A stretch of DNA of 64,000 nucleotides from Ramlibacter sp. Leaf400 (GCF_001424545.1 NZ_LMQL01000011.1:162593-226592), one strand, 5' to 3'; shown: positions 16,375 through 28,714, counted from the first letter of the stretch. Program-made: numbers and translations. Notes: generated by a model not told the origin, from the sequence alone.

Positions 16375-18231
16375 ATGGCCATCCCCCAGACGTTCATCCA
16401 GGAGTTGCTGGCCCGCGCGGACGTGGTCGAGATCGTCGGCCGCCATGTCCAGCTGAAGAAGACCGGCGCCAACTTCTCGGGGCTGTGCCCGTTCCACTCG
16501 GAAAAGAGCCCCTCCTTCACCGTCAGCCCCACCAAGCAGTTCTTCCACTGCTTCGGCTGCGGCAAGCATGGCAACGCCATCGGCTTCCTGATGGAGCACG
16601 CCGGCATGGGCTTCATCGACGCGGTGAAGGACCTGGCCGGCGAGTACGGCCTGGAAGTGCCGGAGGACGAGCGCTCGCCCGAGGACCGCGAGCGGGCCGC
16701 GCAGCAGCGCCAGAAGCAGGCGACGCTGGCCGACGTGCTGGAGAAGGCCGGCCAGGCCTATCGCAAGCACCTCAAGTCGTCGCCGCGCGCGGTCGACTAC
16801 CTCAAGGGCCGCGGCCTCTCGGGCGAGATCGCCCGGCAGTTCGGCCTGGGTTACGCGCCGCAGGGCTGGCGCAGCCTGGCCAGCGTCTTTCCCGAATACG
16901 ACGACCCTCTGCTGGCCGAAAGCGGCCTGGTGATCGTGAACGAGGAGGACGGCAAGCGCTACGACCGCTTCCGCGACCGCGTGATGTTCCCGATCCGCAA
17001 CGTCAAGGGCGAGTGCATCGGCTTCGGCGGGCGGGTGCTGGGCGACGAGAAGCCCAAGTACCTCAACTCGCCCGAGACGCCGGTGTTCAGCAAGGGGCGC
17101 GAGCTGTACGGCCTGTACGAGGCGCGCAACTCGGTGCGCGAGGCCGGCTACGTGCTGGTCACCGAGGGCTACATGGACGTGGTGGCCCTGGCGCAGCTGG
17201 GCTTTCCCAACGCCGTGGCCACGCTGGGCACGGCCTGCACGCCGGAGCACGTGCACAAGCTGTTCCGCTTCACCGACAGCGTGGTCTTCAGCTTCGACGG
17301 CGACGCCGCCGGCCGGCGCGCCGCCCGCAAGGCGCTGGAGGGCGCCCTGCCCTACGCCAGCGACGTGCGCACGGTGAAGTTCCTGTTCCTGCCGGCGGAA
17401 CACGATCCGGACAGCTTCATCCGCGAGTTCGGCCGCGAGGAGTTCCAGCGCTACGTGCGCCAGGCCGTGCCCCTGAGCGTGTTCCTGCTGGAGGCGGCAT
17501 CCGAGGACTGCGACCTGTCGACGGCCGAGGGCCGGTCGCGCATGCTGACCGTGGCCCACCCGCTGTGGACGCTGCTGCCCGACGGCGCGCTCAAGAGCCA
17601 GCTGTTCGCCGGCATCGCCGAGCGATCGCAGGTCGGTCCGCGCGAGCTGGCGCAGCTGTGGAAGGTCCCCGGGCACGAGCGCACGGGGCGTGAGCGCCGC
17701 GAGCGGTCCGGCTCATCCGGCGGCCGCGGCGCCCCGCGCGCCTACGGCACGGGCCTGCGCCAGCCGGTCAAGCCCAAGACCGTGGCCTTCGCCGAGACGG
17801 TGGCCCGGCTGGTCCTGCGCCACTCGGGCGCCTGGGAGCTGCTGGCCCACGACGACCACGAGGTGCTGTGCGGCCTGCAGCCGCCGCTGGGCGACCTGTT
17901 CTCCTGGATCGACGCCACCACCCATGAGCACGGCGGCCAGCCCTGGGCCGCGCTCGAGGTCGGCCTGCAGGGCCAGGCGTTCGAGCCCAAGGCGGCGGAG
18001 CTGATGGCCTACGACGGCAGCCAGCCGCTCAGCCGGGTGGTGGAGGACATCGACACCACCGAGCGCGACCTGCGCTTTTCCATGGTGGAGATCCACCTGG
18101 ACCTGGTGGGCGGCGCGATCGAGCAGGCCAGCCAGCTGCCGCAGAGCGAGCCGTCGCGGGTCGACCGCCTGATGGAGCTCAGCCGCAGGCAGCACCAGCT
18201 TCTACAGCACAAGCAGTCGCTCAGGTCTTGA
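16375..18231 (+). CDS. dnaG: DNA primase
   Basis: Replicative primase of 618 aa, which makes RNA primers for the replication fork. The N-terminal CHC2 zinc-binding domain is intact (CPFHSEKSP, then FFHCFGCGKHGN). The RNA polymerase and Toprim core follows, with EGYMDVVALAQLGF and the metal-binding FSFDGDAAGRRAA. The last ~150 residues form the DnaB helicase-binding domain. The gene precedes rpoD with a 270-nt gap, the usual dnaG-rpoD order. The usual upstream neighbour rpsU is missing; instead a divergent acyl-CoA synthetase gene sits there. Confidence 0.97.
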   Translation: MAIPQTFIQELLARADVVEIVGRHVQLKKTGANFSGLCPFHSEKSPSFTVSPTKQFFHCFGCGKHGNAIGFLMEHAGMGFIDAVKDLAGEYGLEVPEDERSPEDRERAAQQRQKQATLADVLEKAGQAYRKHLKSSPRAVDYLKGRGLSGEIARQFGLGYAPQGWRSLASVFPEYDDPLLAESGLVIVNEEDGKRYDRFRDRVMFPIRNVKGECIGFGGRVLGDEKPKYLNSPETPVFSKGRELYGLYEARNSVREAGYVLVTEGYMDVVALAQLGFPNAVATLGTACTPEHVHKLFRFTDSVVFSFDGDAAGRRAARKALEGALPYASDVRTVKFLFLPAEHDPDSFIREFGREEFQRYVRQAVPLSVFLLEAASEDCDLSTAEGRSRMLTVAHPLWTLLPDGALKSQLFAGIAERSQVGPRELAQLWKVPGHERTGRERRERSGSSGGRGAPRAYGTGLRQPVKPKTVAFAETVARLVLRHSGAWELLAHDDHEVLCGLQPPLGDLFSWIDATTHEHGGQPWAALEVGLQGQAFEPKAAELMAYDGSQPLSRVVEDIDTTERDLRFSMVEIHLDLVGGAIEQASQLPQSEPSRVDRLMELSRRQHQLLQHKQSLRS

Positions 18232-18253
18232 AAACCTTCGGAAACGATATAAT
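18228..18253 (+). promoter_or_regulatory. Promoter candidate for rpoD
   Basis: A perfect -10 hexamer TATAAT (18248-18253) follows TTGAAA (18228-18233) with a short 14-nt spacer. It begins at the last codons of dnaG and lies 250 nt before rpoD, so it would give rpoD a long leader and expression independent of dnaG. The short spacer lowers confidence. The leader to 18501 contains no other clear feature. Confidence 0.5.
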
Positions 18254-18501
18254 TTAGGGTTTGCTAGCGGCAAGAGCGACAGCAGCACCTCCGGGCCGGC
18301 CGACCGTGCACCCACAGCGGGCACGACAGCGCCAACAAACCGCAAGGACTGCACCCCAAATGTTCGCCCACCCATCTTGCCCACTGGAGGCGCGCGCCTT
18401 GCGGATTCCCGGCCCTGGCCGGCCCGCCCTGCGTTCCGCCTTCGTCGCCCGCGCCGGGTAGTAGTGGCGCTTCTTTTCGTTTCCGTTGCACGAGGTCGTC
18501 C

Positions 18502-20883
<2,382 letters not shown>

Positions 20884-20909
20884 TCGGGACGTTTCCCGCT
20901 TCGCAATTC

Positions 20910-20938
20910 AACGGCGCCTTCGGGCGCCGTTTTCATTT
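20910..20938 (+). terminator. Rho-independent terminator after rpoD
   Basis: A 9-bp stem (AACGGCGCC and GGCGCCGTT) with a stable TTCG tetraloop is followed by a T-rich tract, 27 nt after the rpoD stop. Confidence 0.9.
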
Positions 20939-21007
20939 CCATCGATCGCGGGAACCCCGTCGCGCCCGGCCGGTCCATGACCTGTTGCACACAACCGAGA
21001 GAACGCC

Positions 21008-21397
21008 ATGCTGATCGCCGTCTGGGCCGTGGGCCTGCTGCTGCTGGTGCTGTGGAGCGCCTCGATGTGGGTGGCGTACCTGGGCTGGACGATGCTGGCC
21101 GCCCTGCCCTGGTCGCAGGCCGCCGAAGCCGCGCGCAGCATCCAGCTGCCGCCGCTGCTGGAACTCTGGCTGGGCGACGCCTGGCGCGAGTGGCTGGGCG
21201 CCATGGCGCCCCTGCTCGAGTGGCTGATGCGCACGCTGCAGGGTTCGGCCGGCTGGCTCGAAGGGATCGTGCCGGTCGCGCTGATCATCCTCTGGGGCGC
21301 GGGCGCGATCGGCCTCCTGGCCGTGACGGCCGTGGCCGCGGTCGCGCTGGGCTGGTGGCGGCGGCGCCGGCGCGGGCACCCCGCCGCCGCGGCCTAG
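21008..21397 (+). CDS. Small membrane protein of unknown function
   Basis: Protein of 129 aa with two or three hydrophobic segments: residues 1-35 (starting MLIAVWAVGLLLLVLWSAS), a central amphipathic stretch (WLGDAWREWLGAMAPLLEWLM), and a C-terminal helix (LIILWGAGAIGLLAVTAVAAVAL) followed by a short Arg-rich tail (WWRRRRRGH). By the positive-inside rule the C-terminus is cytoplasmic. GAGAGAACGCC precedes the ATG. I do not recognise the family. It lies between rpoD and the convergent fumC, only 7 nt from the fumC stop. Confidence 0.7.
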   Translation: MLIAVWAVGLLLLVLWSASMWVAYLGWTMLAALPWSQAAEAARSIQLPPLLELWLGDAWREWLGAMAPLLEWLMRTLQGSAGWLEGIVPVALIILWGAGAIGLLAVTAVAAVALGWWRRRRRGHPAAAA

Positions 21398-21404
21398 CGG
21401 TGCG

Positions 21405-22796
<1,392 letters not shown>

Positions 22797-22856
22797 GGCG
22801 GTTCGATGGTGGAGGGACGGTGAGTCCACCGTACCAGAGTCGGGGCGGGCTTGTCG

Positions 22857-23900
22857 TCAGTGCCGAGGCGGCGCGGCTTCGAGCGGGTAGCCGGCCTCGC
22901 GCCAGGCCTTCATCCCGCCATCGAGCGCCACCGCGCGCTGGAACCCCATCTCGCGCAGCGTGGCCGCGGCCAGGGTGGAGATGCGGCCGAATTCGCAGCA
23001 GGTGACGATGTGGCGGGTGGGATCGGGCAGTTCCTCGTTCACCCGCAGCTCCAGCTGGCCGCGCGGCAGCAGCTTGGCGCTGGGGATGTGGCCGGCCTCC
23101 CAGGCCTCGCGCTCGCGCACGTCCAGCACCACCAGCTCGGTGTCGCCGGCGGCGATGCGGTCGCGCAGCTGCGCCATGGACATGAAGGGCACGGACGCGG
23201 CCGCCTCGGCCAGCATCTGCGCCACCGTCTTGCCGCCACTGAGGTTGGTGCGCAGCGCCTCGGTGATGTGGGTCGGCATGTCCAGGTTGAGGCTGGCCAT
23301 CAGCGCCACGAACTCGTCGCGGTCGCGCACCTGCAGGCGCGGGTTGCCGGCCAGCTCCTCGCCCAGCGTGGTGTGGTCCCGGCCCTTGTACTCGTGCGCC
23401 GGGAACACCAGCGTGGCTGGGTCCAGCCGCAGCAGCTTGCCGAACAGGCTGTCGTGCAGCGCCGACGAATCGCCGGTCGGCAGGTCGGTGCGGCCGGTGC
23501 CGCCGATCAGCAGGGTGTCGCCGGTGAAGACCCGGTCCTCGACATGCAGGCACATCGAGTCGCGCGTGTGGCCCGGCGTGTGCAGCACCTGCAGGCGCAG
23601 CTTGCCCACCACCACCATGTCGCCGTCGTCCACGCGCATGTCCACCGTGGGCACGGTGCTTTCGCGGTGCATGACGACGGGCGCGTCCACCTTGCGCGCC
23701 AGCTGCTTGCTGGCCGAGAAGTGGTCCGCGTGCGTGTGGGTGTCAATGACGTAGCGGATGCGCAGGCCGTCGCGCGCGGCCAGCGCGAGGTAGCGGTCGA
23801 TCTGGCTCACCTCGGGGTCGACCACTGCGGCCGCGCAGGTCGCCTGGCAGCCGACCAGGTAGGAACGGCAGCCGCCGGTGGCGATCTGCTCGAACAGCAT
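22857..23900 (-). CDS. Persulfide dioxygenase-rhodanese fusion-like protein
   Basis: Two-domain protein of 347 aa. The N-terminal ~230 residues form a metallo-beta-lactamase fold of the ETHE1/glyoxalase II branch, with VIDTHTHADHFSASKQL supplying metal ligands and MVVVGKLRLQVLHTPGHTRDS carrying a further His. The C-terminal ~110 residues are a rhodanese domain with the active Cys in the loop VTCCEFGRIS. Persulfide dioxygenases oxidise glutathione persulfide to sulfite, and the fused rhodanese moves sulfane sulfur to or from thiosulfate. The peroxiredoxin gene lies 14 nt upstream on the same strand. A generic MBL hydrolase is the fallback call. Confidence 0.82.
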   Translation of the reverse strand: MLFEQIATGGCRSYLVGCQATCAAAVVDPEVSQIDRYLALAARDGLRIRYVIDTHTHADHFSASKQLARKVDAPVVMHRESTVPTVDMRVDDGDMVVVGKLRLQVLHTPGHTRDSMCLHVEDRVFTGDTLLIGGTGRTDLPTGDSSALHDSLFGKLLRLDPATLVFPAHEYKGRDHTTLGEELAGNPRLQVRDRDEFVALMASLNLDMPTHITEALRTNLSGGKTVAQMLAEAAASVPFMSMAQLRDRIAAGDTELVVLDVREREAWEAGHIPSAKLLPRGQLELRVNEELPDPTRHIVTCCEFGRISTLAAATLREMGFQRAVALDGGMKAWREAGYPLEAAPPRH

Positions 23901-23914
23901 GGCGCCGCCCCGCG

Positions 23915-24574
23915 TCAGCGCGGTTGGCTGACCACGCGCAGGTAGGGCTTGACGGTCTTCCAGCCGCCCGGGAACAGCTTCTTGGCTTCTTCGTCCGTCA
24001 CGGAGCCGGCGATGATCACGTCATCGCCCTGCTTCCAGTTGGCCGGCGTGGCCACCCGGTGCTTGGCGGTCATCTGGATGGAATCGATCACGCGCAGGAT
24101 CTCGTCGAAGTTGCGGCCCGTGGTCATCGGGTAGGCCAGCATCATCTTGATGCGCTTGTCGGGGCCGACCACGAACACCGTGCGCACCGTCTGGTTGGTG
24201 GCGGCGGTGCGGCCGTCGGAACTGCCGGGCTCCTCGGCGGGCAGCATGTTGTAGAGCTTGGAGACGGCCAGGTCGCGGTCCGCGATGATCGGGTAGTTGA
24301 CCTTGGCGCCCTGCGTCTCCTCGATGTCGCCCAGCCATTTCTGGTGGCTGTCCACCGGGTCGACGCTCAGGCCGATCAGCTTGGCATTGCGCTTGGTGAA
24401 CTCGGGCTCGATGCGCGCCATGTACCCCAGCTCGGTGGTGCACACGGGCGTGAAGTCCTTGGGGTGCGAGAACAGGATGGCCCAGCCGTCGCCGATCCAC
24501 TCGTGGAAGTCGATCGGGCCCTTCGTGGTTTCGGCCTTGAAGTTGGGCACCACGTCGTTGATGCGAAGGGTCAT
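23915..24574 (-). CDS. 1-Cys peroxiredoxin (Prx6 type)
   Basis: Peroxiredoxin of 219 aa that reduces hydrogen peroxide or alkyl hydroperoxides. The peroxidatic Cys45 lies in HPKDFTPVCTTELGY, and no other Cys occurs in the protein, which fits the 1-Cys (Prx6) class. The long C-terminal extension (TPANWKQGDDVIIAGSVTDEEAKKLFPGG) is typical of that class. Two ATGs compete. The one at 24574 has GAGGAG at ideal spacing, whereas the ATG at 24580 abuts the Shine-Dalgarno. It is followed after 14 nt by the persulfide dioxygenase-like gene, so both probably form a thiol and sulfur stress operon. Confidence 0.93.
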   Translation of the reverse strand: MTLRINDVVPNFKAETTKGPIDFHEWIGDGWAILFSHPKDFTPVCTTELGYMARIEPEFTKRNAKLIGLSVDPVDSHQKWLGDIEETQGAKVNYPIIADRDLAVSKLYNMLPAEEPGSSDGRTAATNQTVRTVFVVGPDKRIKMMLAYPMTTGRNFDEILRVIDSIQMTAKHRVATPANWKQGDDVIIAGSVTDEEAKKLFPGGWKTVKPYLRVVSQPR

Positions 24575-24719
24575 GGTCATCTCCTCTCGTGGAGCGGACG
24601 GTGCCGCGGAACAAGGATGATGCGGCGCGCCGTCGAGGGGCGTCAAGGCACGCTACCAGGGTCGGCGCGGTGCGGATGGGATAATCGCAGGCTGCGCCAG
24701 CAACGCCTGCTCAACAGAC

Positions 24720-26273
24720 ATGACGACCACCCTCAAAGCCGCCGACCTCATCGAATCCATCTCGGCCGCGCTGCAATACATCAGCTACTACCACCCGGCC
24801 GACTACATCGCCCACCTGGCCCGCGCCTACGAGCGCGAACAGAGCGCCGCGGCCAAGGACGCCATCGCGCAGATCCTCACCAACAGCAAGATGAGCGCGA
24901 CCGGCCACCGGCCGATCTGCCAGGACACCGGCATCGTCAACGTGTTCCTGAAGATCGGGATGGACGTGCGATTTGAAGGCTTCGACGGCAGCCTGGAAGA
25001 CGCGGTCAACGAAGGCGTGCGCCGCGGCTACAACCATCCGGACAACACGCTGCGCGCCAGCGTGGTGGCCGACCCCCAATTCGCCCGCAAGAACACCAAG
25101 GACAACACGCCGGCGGTGATCTTCACGGAGCTGGTGCCCGGCGACAAGGTGGACGTCACGGTCGCGGCCAAGGGCGGCGGCAGCGAGAACAAGAGCAAGA
25201 TGGTGATGCTCAACCCGAGCGACTCGGTGGTCGACTGGGTGCTCAAGACCGTGCCGACCATGGGTGCGGGCTGGTGCCCTCCCGGGATGCTGGGCATCGG
25301 CATCGGCGGCACCGCCGAGAAGGCGGTGCTGATGGCCAAGGAAAGCCTGATGGACGACCTGGACATGTACGAGCTGCAGGCCAAGGCTTCGAAGGGCGAG
25401 AAGCTCACGCAGGTCGAGGAGATGCGGCTGGAGCTGTTCGAGAAGGTCAATGCGCTGGGCATCGGCGCGCAGGGCCTGGGCGGCCTGACGACCGTGCTCG
25501 ACGTCAAGATCAAGATGTACCCGACGCACGCCGCCAGCAAGCCGGTGGCGATGATCCCCAACTGCGCGGCCACGCGCCACGCGCACTTCGTGCTGGATGG
25601 CTCCGGCCCGGTCTACCTCGAGGCGCCCAGCCTCGACCTGTGGCCCCAGGTGGAGTGGATGCCCGACACGCAGAAGAGCCGTCGAGTGAACCTGGACACC
25701 CTGACGCCCGCGGAAGTGGCGAGCTGGAAGCCCGGTGAGACGCTGCTGCTCAACGGCAAGATGCTCACCGGCCGCGACGCTGCGCACAAGCGCATCCAGG
25801 ACATGCTGGCCAAGGGCGAGAAGCTGCCGGTGGACTTCACCAACCGGGTGATCTACTACGTGGGCCCGGTGGACCCGGTGCGCGACGAGGCCGTGGGCCC
25901 GGCCGGCCCCACCACCGCCACGCGCATGGACAAGTTCACCGACATGATGCTGTCGCAGACCGGCCTGATCGCGATGATCGGCAAGGCCGAACGCGGCCCG
26001 ACGGCGATCGAGGCGATCAAGAAGCACCGCTCCGCCTACCTGATGGCGGTGGGCGGCGCCGCCTACCTGGTGAGCAAGGCGATCAAGCAGGCTCGCGTGG
26101 TCGGCTTCGAGGACCTGGGCATGGAAGCGATCTACGAGTTCGACGTGGTCGACATGCCGGTGACGGTGGCGGTGGACGCCGGCGGCACCAGCGCCCACAT
26201 CACCGGCCCGGCCGAGTGGAGCAAGCGCATCGCCACCGGGGAGTTCAAGAACATCCCCGTGGCCGCGGCCTGA
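24720..26273 (+). CDS. fumA: Fumarate hydratase class I
   Basis: Iron-sulfur class I fumarase of 517 aa with the alpha and beta parts fused in one chain. The three Cys expected to hold the [4Fe-4S] cluster are visible in HRPICQDTGI (near residue 69), AGWCPPGML and IPNCAATRHAH. The C-terminal beta domain (from about residue 330) contains GRDAAHKRI and GPTTATRMDKF. It hydrates fumarate in the TCA cycle; iron dependence makes it sensitive to superoxide. It is divergent from the peroxiredoxin operon with a 145-nt gap. Confidence 0.96.
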   Translation: MTTTLKAADLIESISAALQYISYYHPADYIAHLARAYEREQSAAAKDAIAQILTNSKMSATGHRPICQDTGIVNVFLKIGMDVRFEGFDGSLEDAVNEGVRRGYNHPDNTLRASVVADPQFARKNTKDNTPAVIFTELVPGDKVDVTVAAKGGGSENKSKMVMLNPSDSVVDWVLKTVPTMGAGWCPPGMLGIGIGGTAEKAVLMAKESLMDDLDMYELQAKASKGEKLTQVEEMRLELFEKVNALGIGAQGLGGLTTVLDVKIKMYPTHAASKPVAMIPNCAATRHAHFVLDGSGPVYLEAPSLDLWPQVEWMPDTQKSRRVNLDTLTPAEVASWKPGETLLLNGKMLTGRDAAHKRIQDMLAKGEKLPVDFTNRVIYYVGPVDPVRDEAVGPAGPTTATRMDKFTDMMLSQTGLIAMIGKAERGPTAIEAIKKHRSAYLMAVGGAAYLVSKAIKQARVVGFEDLGMEAIYEFDVVDMPVTVAVDAGGTSAHITGPAEWSKRIATGEFKNIPVAAA

Positions 26274-26282
26274 CGGGGACGC

Positions 26283-27620
26283 TCAGGCGGGCGCGAGCCG
26301 CCCTTCGGGCAGCGCCGCTTCGTCGGCGTCCGACGCGGCCTGCCGGCCGCGCTGCACGTCCACCTTGGCCAGCAGCACGAGCCCGACGACGAACAGCGCG
26401 GTCGTCGACAGGATGGCCGTGCGCTGGTTGCCGCCGGTGGCCCAGGTGATCGCGCCGTAGGTGAGCGGCCCCACGATGCTGGCGGCACGGATCGCGAAGG
26501 TCCACAGGCCGAAGAACTCGGCCGACTGCTTCCTCGGGGCGAACATGCCGGCCATCGCGCGGCCCGCGGACTGGCTGGACCCCATGCACAGGCCGGCGAT
26601 GGCCGCGGCCCACCAGAAGCCGCCCTTGGTGGTGGTGAGCGCCGCGATCACGCAGGTGGCGATCCAGCCCACCAGCGTGCTGCCCAGCGCCAGCTTGTGG
26701 CCGATGCGGTCCTGCAGGTAGCCCCAGGCGAAGGCTCCGCCCGCGGCCGCGAGGTTGAGCACGAAGATCAGCACCATGGTTTCCTGCGGCTCGAAACCGA
26801 TCACCTGCTCCGCGTAGATCGCGGCCAAGGCAACGGCCACCGCCACGCCGCCCTGGTAGAACACGGCGCACGCCATCAGCCACATGAAGTCGCGGTAGCG
26901 GCGCGCCTGGCGGAAGGTCTGGCGCAGCTGCTGCAGCGATGCGCTCAGGCCGCCCTGCCGCAGGGCCTTGGGGTCGGGCTGGGCGCGCTCGCGCAGCAGC
27001 CGGAAGGTGACCAGCGAGGCCAGGCCGTAGATCGCCGCCGTCACCAGCATGGTGACCGGCACGAACTCCTGCGCGGGGATGCCCTGCTTCTGCGCCCACA
27101 GCACGTAGGCCAGGCAGATGCCCAGCGCCAGCATGCCGCCGAAGTAGCCGAAGCCCCAGCCCCAGCCACTGACCTTGCCCAGCGCGTGGGGCCGGGCCAG
27201 CTCGGGCAGGAAGGACGCCGTCAGCGACTCGCCATAGCTGAAGAAGGTGTTGGAGACGATGATCAGCAGCATCGCCATCGCGACCGATCCCGGCTGCGCC
27301 AGCGCCAGCGCCGCGGTGCTGACGACGCACGCGGCGGTGACCACCATCAGCAGCGTCTTCTTGGCTGCGCGCAGGTCGGCCCAGGCGCCCAGGCTGGGCA
27401 TGGTGAGCATCACGATCGCATAGGAGATCGACAGCGCCGCCGTCCAGGCGAAGGTGGCCCAGGGCGCCTTGCCCGCGATGCCGCCGACGAAGTAGGCCGC
27501 GAACACCGCCGTGATCACGACCGTGGTGTAGCCCGAGTTGGCGAAGTCGTACATCGCCCAGCCGAACACCTCGCGCTTGCGCACGCCGGGATTCAGCGCG
27601 TCCTGCGGGAACAAGGCCAT
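26283..27620 (-). CDS. MFS transporter, UMF1/Atg22-like
   Basis: Inner-membrane protein of 445 aa with about 12 helices. The N-terminal VFGWAMYDFANSGYTTVVITAVF is the hallmark of the UMF1 (vacuole effluxer Atg22-like) branch of the major facilitator superfamily, and SGWGWGFGYFGGMLALGICL lies mid-protein. Atg22 exports amino acids from yeast vacuoles; the bacterial substrate is unknown. GGAGGGC precedes the ATG at 27620. It lies 9 nt from the convergent fumA stop. A hairpin upstream probably separates it from the DUF6806-like gene. Confidence 0.88.
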   Translation of the reverse strand: MALFPQDALNPGVRKREVFGWAMYDFANSGYTTVVITAVFAAYFVGGIAGKAPWATFAWTAALSISYAIVMLTMPSLGAWADLRAAKKTLLMVVTAACVVSTAALALAQPGSVAMAMLLIIVSNTFFSYGESLTASFLPELARPHALGKVSGWGWGFGYFGGMLALGICLAYVLWAQKQGIPAQEFVPVTMLVTAAIYGLASLVTFRLLRERAQPDPKALRQGGLSASLQQLRQTFRQARRYRDFMWLMACAVFYQGGVAVAVALAAIYAEQVIGFEPQETMVLIFVLNLAAAGGAFAWGYLQDRIGHKLALGSTLVGWIATCVIAALTTTKGGFWWAAAIAGLCMGSSQSAGRAMAGMFAPRKQSAEFFGLWTFAIRAASIVGPLTYGAITWATGGNQRTAILSTTALFVVGLVLLAKVDVQRGRQAASDADEAALPEGRLAPA

Positions 27621-27638
27621 TGCCGCCCTCCTCCAGTG

Positions 27639-27662
27639 AAAACGCGGCCTTGGGGGCCGCGT
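27639..27662 (-). terminator. Terminator-like hairpin after the DUF6806-like gene
   Basis: On the minus strand an 8-bp stem (ACGCGGCC and GGCCGCGT, 5-nt loop) is followed by TTTTC. It lies 10 nt after the DUF6806-like stop and 19 nt before the MFS start. Confidence 0.65.
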
Positions 27663-27672
27663 GTCGTTCGCC

Positions 27673-28299
27673 TCAATGCAGGTGGCGCGGTCGCCGCCCG
27701 CCGCCGTGCCCACCGCCACCACCGCCTCCGCGGGGCGGCTTGCCGATCTCCAGGGAGCTGACCAGCGCGTCGAAGCGCTGGGAGAACAGCTTGTCGATCT
27801 CGGCCACCACGCCGCCCAGCTCCTGGCTGTCGAAGTGGCGTTCCATCAGGTTGACAACGTCCTCCACCAGCAGGTCGCGCTGCACCTGCATGATGGCCGC
27901 GGGCGTGGGGCCGACGAAGAGCATGACGAAGTCGTCGCGCGATTCGGCCTCGGGCGGCTCTTCTTCCTCGTCGAACTCGGCGTCGTAGAAGGTGACCTCG
28001 ATGGCGGCGCCCTGCTCGGCCAGTTCGTTGAGGCTCATGCACATGTCGTCGAGCGACTGGCGGAAGTCCATGTCGCCGCCGACGGTCCAGCACATGGTGA
28101 GCAGGTGCTCCTGGGCGTCGAACTTGATGCCGGGCTCTTCCTCGTAGGCGCTCTCGGCGCCGTCGGCCAGTGAGCGGGCCCCGGCGTACTTCCACAAGGG
28201 CTTGAGCGCCTCCTGCAGCTGCGCGTAGCTGACGTCGGCGCGCAGCGGCACGTCGCCGTGGACGTGGATCTCGAAGGGGGCGTTGTCGTAATTGGCCAT
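27673..28299 (-). CDS. DUF6806-like hypothetical protein
   Basis: Acidic soluble protein of 208 aa. The N-terminal ~110 residues look like a small alpha/beta domain (FEIHVHGDVPLRADVSYAQL, later LLTMCWTVGGDMDFRQSL), followed by a Glu/Asp-rich stretch (EFDEEEEPPEAESRDDF), a helical segment, and a Gly/His/Arg tail (GGGGGGGHGGGRRPRHLH) that could bind metal or nucleic acid. It resembles a Burkholderiales family I recall as DUF6806; no function is known. It lies between the tRNA cluster and a UMF1 transporter gene. Confidence 0.7.
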   Translation of the reverse strand: MANYDNAPFEIHVHGDVPLRADVSYAQLQEALKPLWKYAGARSLADGAESAYEEEPGIKFDAQEHLLTMCWTVGGDMDFRQSLDDMCMSLNELAEQGAAIEVTFYDAEFDEEEEPPEAESRDDFVMLFVGPTPAAIMQVQRDLLVEDVVNLMERHFDSQELGGVVAEIDKLFSQRFDALVSSLEIGKPPRGGGGGGGHGGGRRPRHLH

Positions 28300-28349
28300 G
28301 TCCGTCTGCCTCTGGGGGCGCGCCTGCCGCGGGCCCGTCCCGCCGCTCG

Positions 28350-28441
28350 TGGTGCCTCGAGCCGGGGTCGAACCGGCACGCCGCCTTTCAGCGAGCCGCG
28401 GATTTTAAGTCCGCTGTGTCTACCAATTTCACCATCGAGGC
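28350..28441 (-). tRNA. tRNA-Leu (anticodon TAA)
   Basis: The minus strand folds as a class II tRNA with acceptor stem GCCTCGA/TCGAGGC, D-loop GGTAGACAC, anticodon loop CTTAAAA, a long variable arm and T-arm GGTTCGACCCC. CCA is encoded (28350-28352). It is the last of three tandem tRNAs. Confidence 0.95.
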
Positions 28442-28460
28442 GCGCGGCTCAATGTACGCC

Positions 28461-28491
28461 AAAAAGGAAACAGCCCCGCCGAGGCGGGGCT
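28461..28491 (-). terminator. Terminator between tRNA-Cys and tRNA-Leu
   Basis: On the minus strand a 9-bp stem (AGCCCCGCC and GGCGGGGCT, 2-nt centre) is followed by TTTCCTTTTT. It should end the tRNA-Gly/tRNA-Cys transcript. Confidence 0.75.
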
Positions 28492-28498
28492 GCACAGC

Positions 28499-28572
28499 TG
28501 GAGGCGCGTACCGGAGTCGAACCGATCTAAACGGATTTGCAATCCGCTGCATAACCGCTTTGCTAACGCGCC
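28499..28572 (-). tRNA. tRNA-Cys (anticodon GCA)
   Basis: The minus strand shows acceptor stem GGCGCGT/ACGCGCC, anticodon loop TTGCAAA and T-arm CGGTTCGACTCCG, with CCA encoded. Length 74 nt. Confidence 0.95.
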
Positions 28573-28584
28573 AGCATCTCGAGT

Positions 28585-28614
28585 GAAAAAGGGAAGCCTG
28601 GGCTTCCCTTTTTC
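28585..28614. terminator. Bidirectional terminator-like hairpin between tRNA-Gly and tRNA-Cys
   Basis: A 14-nt perfect inverted repeat (GAAAAAGGGAAGCC and GGCTTCCCTTTTTC) gives a stem with A and T tracts on either side, usable in both directions. Confidence 0.6.
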
Positions 28615-28621
28615 GAGTAGT

Positions 28622-28697
28622 TGGAGCGGGAGACGAGTCTCGAACTCGCGACCTCAACCTTGGCAAGGTTGCGCTCTACCAACTGAGCTACTCCCGC
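28622..28697 (-). tRNA. tRNA-Gly (anticodon GCC)
   Basis: The minus strand shows acceptor GCGGGAG/CTCCCGC, D-arm GCTCAGTTGGTAGAGC, anticodon loop TTGCCAA and T-arm GAGTTCGAGACTC, with CCA encoded. Length 76 nt. It is the first of the tandem tRNAs downstream of lon. Confidence 0.96.
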
Positions 28698-28708
28698 GTG
28701 AGTCCACG

Positions 28709-28714
28709 ATTATA
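28709..28714 (-). promoter_or_regulatory. -10 element for the tRNA-Gly/Cys/Leu cluster
   Basis: The minus strand has a perfect TATAAT 11 nt before the 5' end of tRNA-Gly. No good -35 match lies at standard spacing. The T-rich stretch just upstream may also serve as the lon transcript end. Confidence 0.5.
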
